A DNA stretch of 64,000 nucleotides, from positions 62,001-126,000 of the forward strand of contig JAMPUU010000006.1 of the NCBI GenBank assembly GCA_030144965.1, given 5' to 3'. The notes under the pieces were generated by a model. It saw only the letters and a list, made by a program, of their open reading frames with translations. It did not search any database and had not been told where the DNA came from. Position 1 is the first letter of the stretch, and every line of letters begins with the position of its first letter. Below are positions 27,753 through 36,556 of the stretch, piece after piece. This DNA comes from Nitrospira sp. BO4 (GTDB lineage Bacteria; Nitrospirota; Nitrospiria; Nitrospirales; Nitrospiraceae). The translations under genes were made by a program, and so were the position numbers.

Positions 27753-29042
27753 TTACCCCCTACGTTTTCCCAATAGGTCCGCTAACTTCGGATAGAGGTC
27801 GTCCATCGGCAGACTGTCGCGACCTTGAAATATCGCCTCAATTTCTCTCTCCCCTACCCTGAGGGCCGAGGACTTCACAAGCTCATGCTCCAACCATCGC
27901 CGCACATCAGCCACTTTCGGAGAAGTCAAGCGAGGCAAAACCTTGACCAGGAGCTTCGAACCATCCCGATATCGTTCTTCTAAATCCTGGATACTCCTCT
28001 CAAACAGATCGGCCGATCTGTTTGAGCCCCCTCTGCCCCACAGCCGACTCAACCAACCTTGTTTCTCATCCTCCTCCAGAGACACCACAACACCCACCAA
28101 GACACTTTCCCTGGTATCGGGAAAGGCGGCCAGATAGCTCGCGATGAGTTGCAGAGGCTTTTGAGGATTCCCCTCGCATTCAGAAGCCAGCAGCTGTATT
28201 TCGATCAAGAGCGCCTTTATCCGTGCTTGTTTGATATGGGCCACGATAACTCCGTCGTCTCCCGTCTCCTGCCCACGCAGCAGCCCCAGGATTTCCATCT
28301 GGAGATGAGCAGGAGTGGTCATCGCGCAGGGAGACTTCCGGAATCGGATGATTTTTTTCTCGCCCCGAATGCTGGCCTTAGCCAAATATTCACCCAAGGA
28401 ACACAACTTGACCCTTTCTAGATAGAGCCCATGTTTTTCTTGAACTGGTCCGGGCAAAATCAGCAATAACGGTCGTGTGGAGCGCACTTGGAAATAGGAG
28501 ACAACCTGCGTCTCCAATTGAATTTCCTGAAGGTCTCGATCACACAAAATCGGCAGGCTGTCTTTCAGATCGATTTGGTTTTCATCCCAATTCTCATGAC
28601 CTACTAACCGATCTCTCCAGGCCCAGAGGTCGCGCTTGATTTGTGCAACCAGATCATCTGTGGATTGAAAATAGTACAGAGTCGGTACGTCCGAAACTCC
28701 GCTGAGGCCTTTCAAAAACTCCTTTAGCTCTTCGCTGCGTTCGTCATCACTCATCTGTTGAACATACAAATGACAGGCAACCCGCTGTGCCCGAGCCATT
28801 TCGTATTCTTCCTTCGTATACGTTCCGCATGCTTTTCCAAACACCCCAATGTACACACTGGCTCCCCGCACCGCCGCCCGAAAGATTTCCTCCGGTGCTT
28901 GATCGGATGCACCCTCCCTTTCAAACAGAAAATTGGGAATCTCAAGGGAATCCAGCTCTTGTTTTACAGCGGTTCTATGGGCACGAAATTCGCCCATGCT
29001 GGAACTCAAGAATACCCTCAGGTTTCTTTTCTCAAACGACAT
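27753..29042 (-). CDS. DUF4062 (TIR-superfamily-like) protein with inactive-STAND-like C-terminus
   Basis: 429 residues from the ATG at 29042 (a TTG seven codons earlier is possible). Residues 8-95 fit DUF4062: LRVFLSSSMGEFRAHRTAVK, ASVYIGVFGKACG and YTKEEYEMA. DUF4062 is a Rossmann-like relative of TIR used as sensor or effector. From about 165 the text SLPILCDRDLQE and then RPLLLILPGPVQEK resembles an inactive STAND domain: the place of the P-loop lacks GKT/S. The C-terminal 200 residues are helical. First gene of the cassette with MoxR and the FGE protein. The domain call for the second half is inference. Confidence 0.8.
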   Translation of the reverse strand: MSFEKRNLRVFLSSSMGEFRAHRTAVKQELDSLEIPNFLFEREGASDQAPEEIFRAAVRGASVYIGVFGKACGTYTKEEYEMARAQRVACHLYVQQMSDDERSEELKEFLKGLSGVSDVPTLYYFQSTDDLVAQIKRDLWAWRDRLVGHENWDENQIDLKDSLPILCDRDLQEIQLETQVVSYFQVRSTRPLLLILPGPVQEKHGLYLERVKLCSLGEYLAKASIRGEKKIIRFRKSPCAMTTPAHLQMEILGLLRGQETGDDGVIVAHIKQARIKALLIEIQLLASECEGNPQKPLQLIASYLAAFPDTRESVLVGVVVSLEEDEKQGWLSRLWGRGGSNRSADLFERSIQDLEERYRDGSKLLVKVLPRLTSPKVADVRRWLEHELVKSSALRVGEREIEAIFQGRDSLPMDDLYPKLADLLGKRRG

Positions 29043-29389
29043 GGAAGGCCGTGTCCTGTTCAAGAACTACACATCTGATTCCAGACGACAACCTCTGCGA
29101 CGCATTTTTGAGTCCTTCAATTGGTCACCTATAGAGTGAAACTAGGAATAATGGTCGACGTAGCAGCGCAGGCGCACAGTGTGATGTGAGGAGTACACCT
29201 AGAACGGTCGGATTAACCGTCATGGCCACCTCTCTCGACAGATCCGAGCGGCTCTTACGTAAAGACCCGGTTTGATGGGCGGGAGTGTAGCGTGGGGACT
29301 AGAAACTGTCTAGTGCCAGGAACAATAGCAATCCGATCTTATTCAGCGGCTTTTCATATCGAAGGCAAATCCCATGGAGGCAACTGTCT
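29043..29389. other. Intergenic region between radical SAM gene and DUF4062 cassette
   Basis: About 350 bases. It holds the promoter region of the minus-strand DUF4062-MoxR-FGE cassette and the downstream end of the radical SAM gene. I looked for a RiPP precursor with a ribosome-binding site and a Cys/Ser/Thr-rich core on both strands and saw none. No strong hairpin is evident. Confidence 0.5.
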
Positions 29390-31240
29390 TTACAGATAGG
29401 GATTCTCCGGAATCGCCAGAGTGAAGTACTTGCGGCGCTCTTCGTACAAGACGCGATGTGCCTTGAGATCGTCGAGGATTGGGGAGAGGATCGCGTCACT
29501 GCCATCGGTTCGGCCGGTCACCGCCGCGCGAATCTGCTCCACGCTTTTTGCCGATTCGTTGCAGATCTCGATCACCGACGCCGCCAAGCCTTCATATCTT
29601 CGGCGAACCGGTGCCTTTGGATCCCTGCCGTCATAGACCGTCACATAGTTTGGCGCCTTTGAGTAGTACAGAAACGGGCGATCTCCCGACCGATGCATTC
29701 GCTGCCAGCCTTCGATCGCTGCAGCGAGCTCTTGATACACGTGAGGATCCACCGGCCAGTTGTCGAGTGCGTACTCGAAATCATAGGCGATCTTCTTCAG
29801 GTCGATCTGCCCTGCGTCATAGACGTACTCGTATGCCAGTCCAGGTCCGGTAATGCGGACTCCATATTCGTGTGGTCGGGTGAAGTAGGGACTGAAGCGC
29901 TGTAACCAGAACTTTCCCGTCGCCTCCGGGGGCTGCAGGTGGAGCAGCGAAGGAATCAGGTTGAGCTGGCATTGATAATCCTCGTTGGTCTCCCCTGGAA
30001 AACCCAGCAGGATATTCCAGAGCACCGTCACGCGATAGTAGAGACTCCATTTGAGGCAGATGATGTTCTGCATCGGCGTGGCGCCCTTGTCCATGGCATG
30101 CAGCTGAGCGAGACTCAGACTTTCCAATCCGGGCTGCATACATTTCACGCCACCGGCCGCCAAGGTCTTGATCTGGCGCTTCTGCAAATTACTCTTGGTT
30201 TCGATAAATACATCCAGGTCGCAATGGTCCGCCGCCAGTCTTCCAAAAAGATCTTCGATATACGCCATGTCGATGATGTTATCGACCATACGAAACCGGA
30301 CCGCATCGTACCGATGCGAGAGATAAGCGATTTCTTGCATGACCTGCTGTGGCGCTTTCGCCCGAAACTTCATGCTCTGCGCATTGAGCCCACAGAATGT
30401 GCAGTGATGTTTCTCACCCCACCAACAGCCGCGCGAGCCTTCATACAGAAGAATGCGGTCCAACCCTTGCGCTGTTTGGCCTAGTTCCGCGAGCAGGTGA
30501 TAATAGTCGTCATAATCGGGTGGTCCGGTCTTCGAAAAGTCGGAGAAGAGCTCCGTATTCTCCGTGAACCCAATCTGCTCCCCTTGCCGATAGGCCACGC
30601 CATTCGGACAGCCTCCTGTCTTGCCGGCCAGAATCTGACGTACCAACGGAAGGAAGCTTTCTTCACCCTCACCGACTACGACATGATCGATAAAGGGAAA
30701 CGCCCTGAAGTACTCATGGCCCATCTCGCCGTCGAAGTTCGCTCCGCCAAAGACGATCGTGACATGCGGATAGAGATCCTTGATCAACTTGGCCATTGTC
30801 AGACTCGCCACGTTCTGGTCGAACGTCGAGGTAAATCCGACCACCTTGTACTGCCCCCAATCGATGGAGCGAAGCGCCCAGGTCAGAAACTGCGGGGCAA
30901 TGCGTGTCGCCATCTCCTCGAAATATCCGATCGGTTTCCCACTCTCTTGAGACACCTGTTCGAACACCGGCTTAAACACCTGCGGATACTCCGCACGTTT
31001 GGGGTTGGCTCGAAACAAGAGGTATGAAAACAGCCATTCACCGAAGAGCGCCCGTTTTTCACAAATCGCCTCGTGCAAATCCATCCCGATCAGGTGAGCG
31101 AACCGTACGTTCAAATGATGACAATCGACGGGAATCCCGTTGGATTTCAAGAGCGTAGAAAGCGTGCCGAGTTGAATCGACGGATACTTGGCGTAGCTGA
31201 ACGGCATATTGACGAGCGCGACTTGAGTTCCGCCACTCAT
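29390..31240 (-). CDS. B12-binding radical SAM protein, RiPP-maturation C-methyltransferase type
   Basis: 616 residues. The N-terminal 200 residues have a cobalamin-binding Rossmann layout (VALVNMPFSYAKYPSIQLGTL, VVGFTSTFDQN, TIVFGGANFD, VVVGEGEESF). The radical SAM cluster motif is CX7CX2C: GCWWGEKHHCTFCGL, with cysteines at 272, 280 and 283, the spacing seen in the rSAM_ocin_1 RiPP-maturation family. Later NILLGFPGETNEDY and FWLQRFSPYFTRP support the family. Such enzymes C-methylate a ribosomal peptide. No precursor gene is visible beside it. Confidence 0.88.
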   Translation of the reverse strand: MSGGTQVALVNMPFSYAKYPSIQLGTLSTLLKSNGIPVDCHHLNVRFAHLIGMDLHEAICEKRALFGEWLFSYLLFRANPKRAEYPQVFKPVFEQVSQESGKPIGYFEEMATRIAPQFLTWALRSIDWGQYKVVGFTSTFDQNVASLTMAKLIKDLYPHVTIVFGGANFDGEMGHEYFRAFPFIDHVVVGEGEESFLPLVRQILAGKTGGCPNGVAYRQGEQIGFTENTELFSDFSKTGPPDYDDYYHLLAELGQTAQGLDRILLYEGSRGCWWGEKHHCTFCGLNAQSMKFRAKAPQQVMQEIAYLSHRYDAVRFRMVDNIIDMAYIEDLFGRLAADHCDLDVFIETKSNLQKRQIKTLAAGGVKCMQPGLESLSLAQLHAMDKGATPMQNIICLKWSLYYRVTVLWNILLGFPGETNEDYQCQLNLIPSLLHLQPPEATGKFWLQRFSPYFTRPHEYGVRITGPGLAYEYVYDAGQIDLKKIAYDFEYALDNWPVDPHVYQELAAAIEGWQRMHRSGDRPFLYYSKAPNYVTVYDGRDPKAPVRRRYEGLAASVIEICNESAKSVEQIRAAVTGRTDGSDAILSPILDDLKAHRVLYEERRKYFTLAIPENPYL

Positions 31241-31279
31241 CGGATGCCCCGTAAGTTCATGGCAAACACTAGATTGGAA

Positions 31280-31630
31280 TTAACTAGCGGCGGCCCTAAA
31301 GGGTTCGAATTCCCGGTCGGCCTTGGCCGCCAGATAGAAGTCGCTCTCAGTCAGGCCGTTGATCTTATGTGTCCAGATCTCAACCTTGGTTTTTCCCCAG
31401 GCCAGATAGAGATCGGGATGATGGCCTTCAGCCTCTGCGATCGCGCTCACCTTGTTGACAAACGCCAATGCTTGAGCAAAGTCTTTGAACGTGTACAACC
31501 GTTCAAGATGCCCCTGGCCATTGAGCGACCAGCCTCGACCCAGTTCCTTCAATAACGCCTGAATCCGATCGTTCGGCAACGGTGGCACACCGCCACGACA
31601 GGGAACACACTTGTTGTCGGCAAGACCCAT
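31280..31630 (-). CDS. phhB: 4a-hydroxytetrahydrobiopterin dehydratase (pterin carbinolamine dehydratase)
   Basis: 116 residues from an ATG five bases after GAGGAGG. The diagnostic stretch is EAEGHHPDLYLAWGKTKVEIWTH, containing the catalytic HH pair, followed by GLTESDFYLAAKAD. It dehydrates 4a-hydroxytetrahydropterin; in bacteria without a phenylalanine hydroxylase the family may act in molybdopterin or folate metabolism. The radical SAM gene begins 40 bases downstream on the same strand. Confidence 0.94.
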   Translation of the reverse strand: MGLADNKCVPCRGGVPPLPNDRIQALLKELGRGWSLNGQGHLERLYTFKDFAQALAFVNKVSAIAEAEGHHPDLYLAWGKTKVEIWTHKINGLTESDFYLAAKADREFEPFRAAAS

Positions 31631-31702
31631 AACCACCTCCTCAGGAACATGACGAAGAAACTATTGTAAAGGGGCCATCGGCATGGAAACAAGACTGAGT
31701 GA

Positions 31703-32725
31703 TCACTCTATCTCGTCCGGACTTCCTCCAGACTTTGCCAGATCGTCCACCTTGATCTTGTCTGGATTGAACTTCTCCGCAGCCTGCATCATCCGATCAA
31801 GTGCGTCCTCGAATGACAGGGCCGGGGCCTCTTTGGGCCTGAACCGAATCGGATTCACGCGGGCGACCACGAAGCTCTTGAGATAGGGACTGGTCAGTCC
31901 TTTGGTCTTGAGGGCTTCAACTTGTTTGACGATCACATCATCCAGGGCGAGAAGTGACCCTGCACGCCGTTTACGAACGTCCAACGCTGTACACAACGGT
32001 TTCTGCAGAAATGCGTCGACTCGTTTCAAAACCGGATGATAAGCCCCACCGCTGAACCGAGGCCGTTCTTTATAGCAGAGTCCCAGCGTGATCAGCGCCG
32101 GCTCTTCAAACTCCAGGGCATAGCTGTCTTCGGTCGCCTGATCGAGGTGAGCCAGTTCCTCGTACATGCGGATGACTTCCAACGCTTTTTCACGGAGGTT
32201 ATGCGCCTTCTCCGTATTCAAGGCGAGAATCTGGTAGGCCGCCGATGGTTCCAGGACGACGATGGCGACGATACTCCTGGCTCCGAGCGTCCGCATGGCC
32301 GAAAGACGATGGTGTCCATTCGGCGTCCAGTACTTTGCTGCCTGATCGGGCTTCGATATGCGCACGGCAATGATAGGATCAAGAAATTGCCCGATCTTGC
32401 CGATCGCCGCTTCCAATTGTTTGACGTGGGAGTCGGAGAGATTCCGTTGATACGGTGTCGGGGCAACGAGCTCGATCGGTAGGGCTGCCAGAACCACCCA
32501 GCGCCCTCCGTACGGTTCGCGGTAGATTGAGAGGACTCGTCCTTCATCCTTCTCAATTTCTTGATGCAGCTCCGCCACTGCGACAGGCGGTGCAGCCGCT
32601 TGTAATTCTTGAGCGGCCAGTCCGGTAGAAACTCCGGCCGGCTTCCGGCGACGTTTCGTACCCTTGGCCAACGATGCTTTTTTGGATTTCTTTTCTCCCA
32701 CGCCGATATGGTAGGACAGTGGCAT
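31703..32725 (-). CDS. ParB/sulfiredoxin-fold nuclease-domain protein
   Basis: About 340 residues. A Lys-rich N-terminus (KKSKKASLAKGTKRRRKP) precedes a ParB-N domain near residues 80-170: PTPYQRNLSDSHVKQLEAAI, FLDPIIAVRI, and the signature PNGHHRLSAMRTLG. The C-terminal half is helical without a recognised DNA-binding domain. ParB-N folds hydrolyse CTP or act as nucleases; this one is not beside parA or an origin, so it is unlikely to be the chromosomal ParB. Its likely ATG overlaps the divergent GDPD start by two bases. Confidence 0.85.
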   Translation of the reverse strand: MPLSYHIGVGEKKSKKASLAKGTKRRRKPAGVSTGLAAQELQAAAPPVAVAELHQEIEKDEGRVLSIYREPYGGRWVVLAALPIELVAPTPYQRNLSDSHVKQLEAAIGKIGQFLDPIIAVRISKPDQAAKYWTPNGHHRLSAMRTLGARSIVAIVVLEPSAAYQILALNTEKAHNLREKALEVIRMYEELAHLDQATEDSYALEFEEPALITLGLCYKERPRFSGGAYHPVLKRVDAFLQKPLCTALDVRKRRAGSLLALDDVIVKQVEALKTKGLTSPYLKSFVVARVNPIRFRPKEAPALSFEDALDRMMQAAEKFNPDKIKVDDLAKSGGSPDEIE

Positions 32726-33413
32726 GCCAAAAGGAAGCCCCAACCGAAGGATCCTCCGCATCGGCCATCGCGGTGCCTGCGGTCACACGCCTGAAAATAC
32801 GTTAGCCTCCATCAAACGGGCGATTACGCTACGATGTTCACTCACCGAAGTGGACATCAGACGAACTGCCGATGACGAATTGGTCCTCCTGCATGATGAG
32901 CGGATGAACCGCGCAACGAACGGTCGCGGACTCGTCTCTGAGATCACACTGGAAGAAATACGGAAGCTGGATGCCGGCGGCGGTCAGACGGTTCCGACAC
33001 TGGAGGAGGCTCTCAGGGCTGCGAGCGGACGAATCGGACTGGTTCTGGAACTAAAGACAGAAGGTCTGGCTTACGATGTCTGCGCAATCGTCCGTGCCAG
33101 CGGCTTCACGAAGCCTGTGATTTACGCATCTTTTGTGCACGAGGAACTTCAACACATACGAAGGATCGATCCTGAGGCCAAGACATTGGTGCTCTTTAAG
33201 CGACTGCCTAAGGATCCCGGTTCCGCCGCCGCCAGGCTGCAAGCGACTCATGTGGGCTTGCGCGTCGATACGGTGACGAAATCCCTCGTGTCTGCTTTAC
33301 ACAACACACGCCTGATCGTGTTCGCCTACACGGTCAATACACCTGCCGAGATCAAGACGATGAAGGCACTCGGCGTAGATGGCCTTATCTCAGATTTCCC
33401 CGATCGCATCTGA
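32724..33413 (+). CDS. ugpQ: Glycerophosphodiester phosphodiesterase
   Basis: 229 residues, single GDPD domain without signal peptide. The catalytic GHRGACGHTPENT is at about 14-26, with VDIRRTADDELVLLHDE supplying the Glu/Asp metal ligands and the second His, and LELKTEG later. It hydrolyses glycerophosphodiesters to glycerol-3-phosphate and alcohols. AGGACAG upstream of the ATG is the ribosome-binding site. The start overlaps the divergent ParB-like gene by two bases. Confidence 0.94.
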   Translation: MPKGSPNRRILRIGHRGACGHTPENTLASIKRAITLRCSLTEVDIRRTADDELVLLHDERMNRATNGRGLVSEITLEEIRKLDAGGGQTVPTLEEALRAASGRIGLVLELKTEGLAYDVCAIVRASGFTKPVIYASFVHEELQHIRRIDPEAKTLVLFKRLPKDPGSAAARLQATHVGLRVDTVTKSLVSALHNTRLIVFAYTVNTPAEIKTMKALGVDGLISDFPDRI

Positions 33414-33449
33414 TTGGGAACACTAAAGAAGGAAAGGATTCAGAAACAG

Positions 33450-33487
33450 CGCGGGCGGCCCTGCACTATGGTGGGAGGCCGCCCGCG
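33450..33487. terminator. GC-rich hairpin after GDPD gene
   Basis: Arms CGCGGGCGGCC and GGCCGCCCGCG pair perfectly over 11 bases around a 16-base loop, about 37 bases after the GDPD stop. ATTT follows on the plus strand. It fits an intrinsic terminator for the GDPD gene. Confidence 0.75.
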
Positions 33488-33968
33488 ATTTGGCGCTTGG
33501 GACGCCTGAATTCTGATTTTGAATGTCGCGGCCCGAAAGACCCGCACGATACTCGTGATGCAAGGTATCCAGTCGGGGGAGACCTCGTCAATCCCAGGCT
33601 CTTGTGTTCCTCTTGCTCTCCGGATATCCCCGCTTGAGACGGCTACCGCCCGATGAGGGCTGAAAGTGCCTCTATGGCACAGCCGACGGGGAATCGGTTA
33701 GCATGACCGACGAGAAACCCGCCCTCGCATCGGCGGGCCTAATGGGCCAGGTGGCGTCGTGTCGTCCATATCCACCCTCCTCTCGCGATGAAGTCACCGA
33801 GAGACCTGGATGATAGCCGCGCGGTCTACCCGATCTCTCGAACTTCGATTGATAGATGGGCCGCAGGCTCCTTCCCTACGCTCATTAAGAAACCTTGTCA
33901 AGAGGCGTGGCGAAGTCGTTATTTCGGCTCTTTTACCTAATGTGCCCTGATTTGCTCCAGACAGCCGG
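33488..33968. other. Structured intergenic region, possible ncRNA or leader-peptide locus
   Basis: About 480 bases between convergent genes with no gene in the usual size range. Visible structure includes CCCGCC/GGCGGG around a short loop at 33718-33739, GTGCC/GGCAC near 33667-33680 and CCGAC/GTCGG pairs nearby. On the minus strand GGAGGG is followed by a 23-codon ORF starting at about 33766. It may be a small RNA or a decayed gene. Confidence 0.35.
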
Positions 33969-34787
33969 CTACACGATCTTCAGCTTGCTGAAATCAACAC
34001 CTTCGGGGGCAGGCGGCGTCTTGAGTTTCATGTTTTCCAACACATCCACAACACGATCCGCAACGACGAGATTGCGGTACCACTTCCTGTTGGCCGGCAC
34101 GATATACCAGGGAGCGCACTCGGTGCTCGTCGCCGCGATGACATCCTCAAACGCTTCCAGATAGTCATCCCACAACTTGCGTTCCTCAAGGTCGCCGGAA
34201 CTCCACTTCCAACGCTTTTCCGGATCGGCGATACGGACTTCCAATCGCTCCTTCTGCTCCTCCTTTGAGATATGAAGAAAGAACTTGAGAACGGCCGTCC
34301 CGTTTTCGGTCAAGAGCTCCTCAAATTCCTTGATTTGATCGAAACGGCGCTTGGCAACTTTATCGGATACCCATCCATGGACGCGGGTAATCAGCACATC
34401 TTCATAGTGCGACCGGTTGAAGATGCCGATCTGTCCGTGGCGAGGAACTTCACGGTGAACCCGCCACAGAAAGTCGTGAGCCAATTCATCGTTGGACGGG
34501 GCCTTAAAGGCCACCACTTTGCAGCCTTGCGGGTTCACCCCGGACATTACGTTTTTGATCGTTCCGTCTTTTCCGCTCGTATCCATCCCTTGCAGCACGA
34601 TGAGAAGCGATCGCGTCGCATTGGCATATAGACGCTCCTGAAGTCCATCGAGACTGGCAATGAGCTTGCCCAATTCAACTTTTGCCTTTTCCTTACCTTG
34701 TTCGCTCTTCTTGTACTCGCCGGTATCGTCCGGATCGTACTGCTTCAGTGAGAGAGGGGTTCCGGGTTTCACACGATATCGTTTCAC
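33969..34787 (-). CDS. ppk2: Polyphosphate kinase 2 family protein
   Basis: 272 residues, single PPK2 domain. Walker A QGMDTSGKDGTIKN at 66-79, Walker B-like IFNRSHYEDVLITRVH near 122-137, lid residues in PEKRWKWSSGD, and YIVPANRKWYRN toward the end. The family transfers phosphate between polyphosphate and nucleotides (ADP/GDP or AMP, depending on class). It lies about 158 bases downstream of the FGE lipoprotein-like gene on the same strand. Confidence 0.94.
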   Translation of the reverse strand: MKRYRVKPGTPLSLKQYDPDDTGEYKKSEQGKEKAKVELGKLIASLDGLQERLYANATRSLLIVLQGMDTSGKDGTIKNVMSGVNPQGCKVVAFKAPSNDELAHDFLWRVHREVPRHGQIGIFNRSHYEDVLITRVHGWVSDKVAKRRFDQIKEFEELLTENGTAVLKFFLHISKEEQKERLEVRIADPEKRWKWSSGDLEERKLWDDYLEAFEDVIAATSTECAPWYIVPANRKWYRNLVVADRVVDVLENMKLKTPPAPEGVDFSKLKIV

Positions 34788-34944
34788 TGGTTGCCTCCTG
34801 CGTGGCGCAGAAATGACTTCCTTGCTCGATGCTCGAAAGCCTTCTAAGAGGTCTCACATATTGTTGCGGAATCAGACGAAACACGCGTCGATATCAGCCG
34901 CCGGGCGACGCGAGACGAAGTTGGAAAACCTTATCGGCATCCTG

Positions 34945-35925
34945 TTATGGCTGCTTCGGAACGTCTTGAGCGCAGCGGAACCCAACGTTCGGATCCTGTT
35001 CGTTCGGATCGCCCTTCGTGCGAAACGAAGACCGCAGCCGATACGGAGTGTTGATATATGATCCCCCTCTCTGTACCTTCGCGGTCCCCTCGCTGGGTCC
35101 CCTCGGATTGATCGCAGGGCTATTGATAAAGTGGGCGTAAAAGTCGTCGCCATACCAATCCATGACCCATTCATAGAGATTGCCGGCCAGATCTTGCACG
35201 CCGTACGGGCTTTGCCCCTTTTGATGATCGCCGATGATCGACACGTTCTCCGCACCACCTTCCTTCAATCCATAGGTCGCATGCACCGAGGTCGGTGGAT
35301 CATTACCCCACGGGTACACCCGTTCGTCAGTCCCACGTGCGGCCTTTTCCCATTCTGCCTCCGTAGGAAGGCGCTTGCCGATCCAGAGGCAGTACCCCAT
35401 GGCATCCATCCAGTTCACCCACCGAACCGGACGATCGGCATGGATGACAGGCGTCTCTTTGTCCGCAAATCCCCATGGGGGTTCACTCTGGATGGCATCG
35501 ACATACTTGGCAAATCGTCCGTTCGTCACCTCAAATTTATCGATGTAAAATGCGCTGAGGTGGACGCGATGCGTTGGAGCTTCATCTTCATCACCCTTAT
35601 CGCTCCCCATCACAAACTCACCAGCCGGAATCAGCACCATTGGCGCACCATCTTTTCCAATCATCTCGTGAGAAGGCGAGACGAGCAGGGCGAGCTGGTG
35701 CACGGTTCCACCGTTCGTCGCGGGCTTGATCTTGTCTCCGACCTTGATCTCTCCGTTGGAACCAGGCTGCTTGGTGGGAACGGAAAGAGTGTCAGGTCTC
35801 GGTAAAGTCGTCGAAGGCGATTCAGGTTTGGTCGTCCGGCTTTCGGGCGCGGCTGTTACGCCACACGGCAGAGACAGAGTGAGAAAACCTATGAAGAACA
35901 CGGCAAGAATTCGTCGGATACCCAT
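34945..35925 (-). CDS. Exported FGE-sulfatase (SUMF1-like) domain protein
   Basis: 326 residues from the ATG at 35925; the longer frame to 36210 runs through the divergent promoter. A signal peptide (ILAVFFIGFLTLSLPCGVTAA) and a Pro/Ser linker lead to an FGE-sulfatase domain: APMVLIPAGEFVMGSDKGDEDE, FYIDKFEVTNGRFAKYV, GKRLPTEAEWEKAARG, LAGNLYEWVMDWYG and VQRGGSY. The C-terminus NVGFRCAQDVPK matches that of the 1327-residue protein. The catalytic cysteine pair of true formylglycine enzymes is not evident, so it is probably a binding or scaffold version in the periplasm. Confidence 0.88.
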   Translation of the reverse strand: MGIRRILAVFFIGFLTLSLPCGVTAAPESRTTKPESPSTTLPRPDTLSVPTKQPGSNGEIKVGDKIKPATNGGTVHQLALLVSPSHEMIGKDGAPMVLIPAGEFVMGSDKGDEDEAPTHRVHLSAFYIDKFEVTNGRFAKYVDAIQSEPPWGFADKETPVIHADRPVRWVNWMDAMGYCLWIGKRLPTEAEWEKAARGTDERVYPWGNDPPTSVHATYGLKEGGAENVSIIGDHQKGQSPYGVQDLAGNLYEWVMDWYGDDFYAHFINSPAINPRGPSEGTAKVQRGGSYINTPYRLRSSFRTKGDPNEQDPNVGFRCAQDVPKQP

Positions 35926-36097
35926 ACCTTTGCCCCGTGAGGTAAGGTACCGAAAACCGATGGCTAAATCCAGTCCACCTCGAGCGGCTCCCTCCCTGCC
36001 CGAACGGTGAGAACGCGTCGAACGTAAGGAGGATGATTGCGCATAAGGTCTCATGGAGTTGCACTTACAAGTCGTCCGGTGTAGCGTAGGCATCAGA

Positions 36098-36547
36098 ATG
36101 TCGGCTTCGATTTCGTCCGCGATCAATAACGGGCTCTCCACTATAGCGCGTGTCCTGCTTGTCGTCCTGGTGATCGGCCTCTCTGGATGTGGAGGCCCGT
36201 GGCGAGACACCTATCTCAAAAAAGGGGTCGGACGGCTGACACAGGAGGACGTGCGTGACCGACTAGGCCCCCCACACACAGCCAAGACCCCAGCCCTCGG
36301 CGGAGATAGCCTCTGGACCTATCGGTTCGCGCTCAGCGAGCAGGAACTCACCACCTGGAATCCCACGTTCATCGCGGATGCTTCCAATTCGGTCACGAGC
36401 ATGATGGGCAAAGGAGGAGCAGACACCGCCAAACCGACACTGTATTGCTATCGGTACATGTTGACGTTTTCCGAAGAGAAGGTCCTCAAGCAATGGAAGC
36501 GCGAGGAATGTGTGCCGGGTACCCGCGAAACGCTGACCACGAAGTAA
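36098..36547 (+). CDS. Small outer-membrane-type lipoprotein (BamE/SmpA-like fold)
   Basis: 149 residues from the ATG at 36098. Signal segment RVLLVVLVIGLSGC gives a lipobox cysteine. The mature part reads GVGRLTQEDVRDRLGPPHT, then SLWTYRF and CYRYMLTFSEEKVLKQWKRE, which is the pattern of SmpA/BamE-type small lipoproteins (a start-point helix, then an anti-parallel sheet ending in a strand of the form LTF..GKV..W). Divergent from the FGE gene and followed nine bases later by the MscS-like gene on the same strand. Confidence 0.78.
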   Translation: MSASISSAINNGLSTIARVLLVVLVIGLSGCGGPWRDTYLKKGVGRLTQEDVRDRLGPPHTAKTPALGGDSLWTYRFALSEQELTTWNPTFIADASNSVTSMMGKGGADTAKPTLYCYRYMLTFSEEKVLKQWKREECVPGTRETLTTK

Positions 36548-36556
36548 AGGACGACT

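Noticed and set aside
31703-32725. Chromosomal ParB and nearby origin
   Set aside because: No parA, dnaA, dnaN or parS-like cluster is present, and the C-terminal half is unlike segregation ParB.
33600-33780. Mg2+ (M-box) riboswitch
   Set aside because: A GGCTACCGCCC string recalls the M-box core, but the required upstream GGTGAGGCTCC-like part and a downstream transporter gene are absent.
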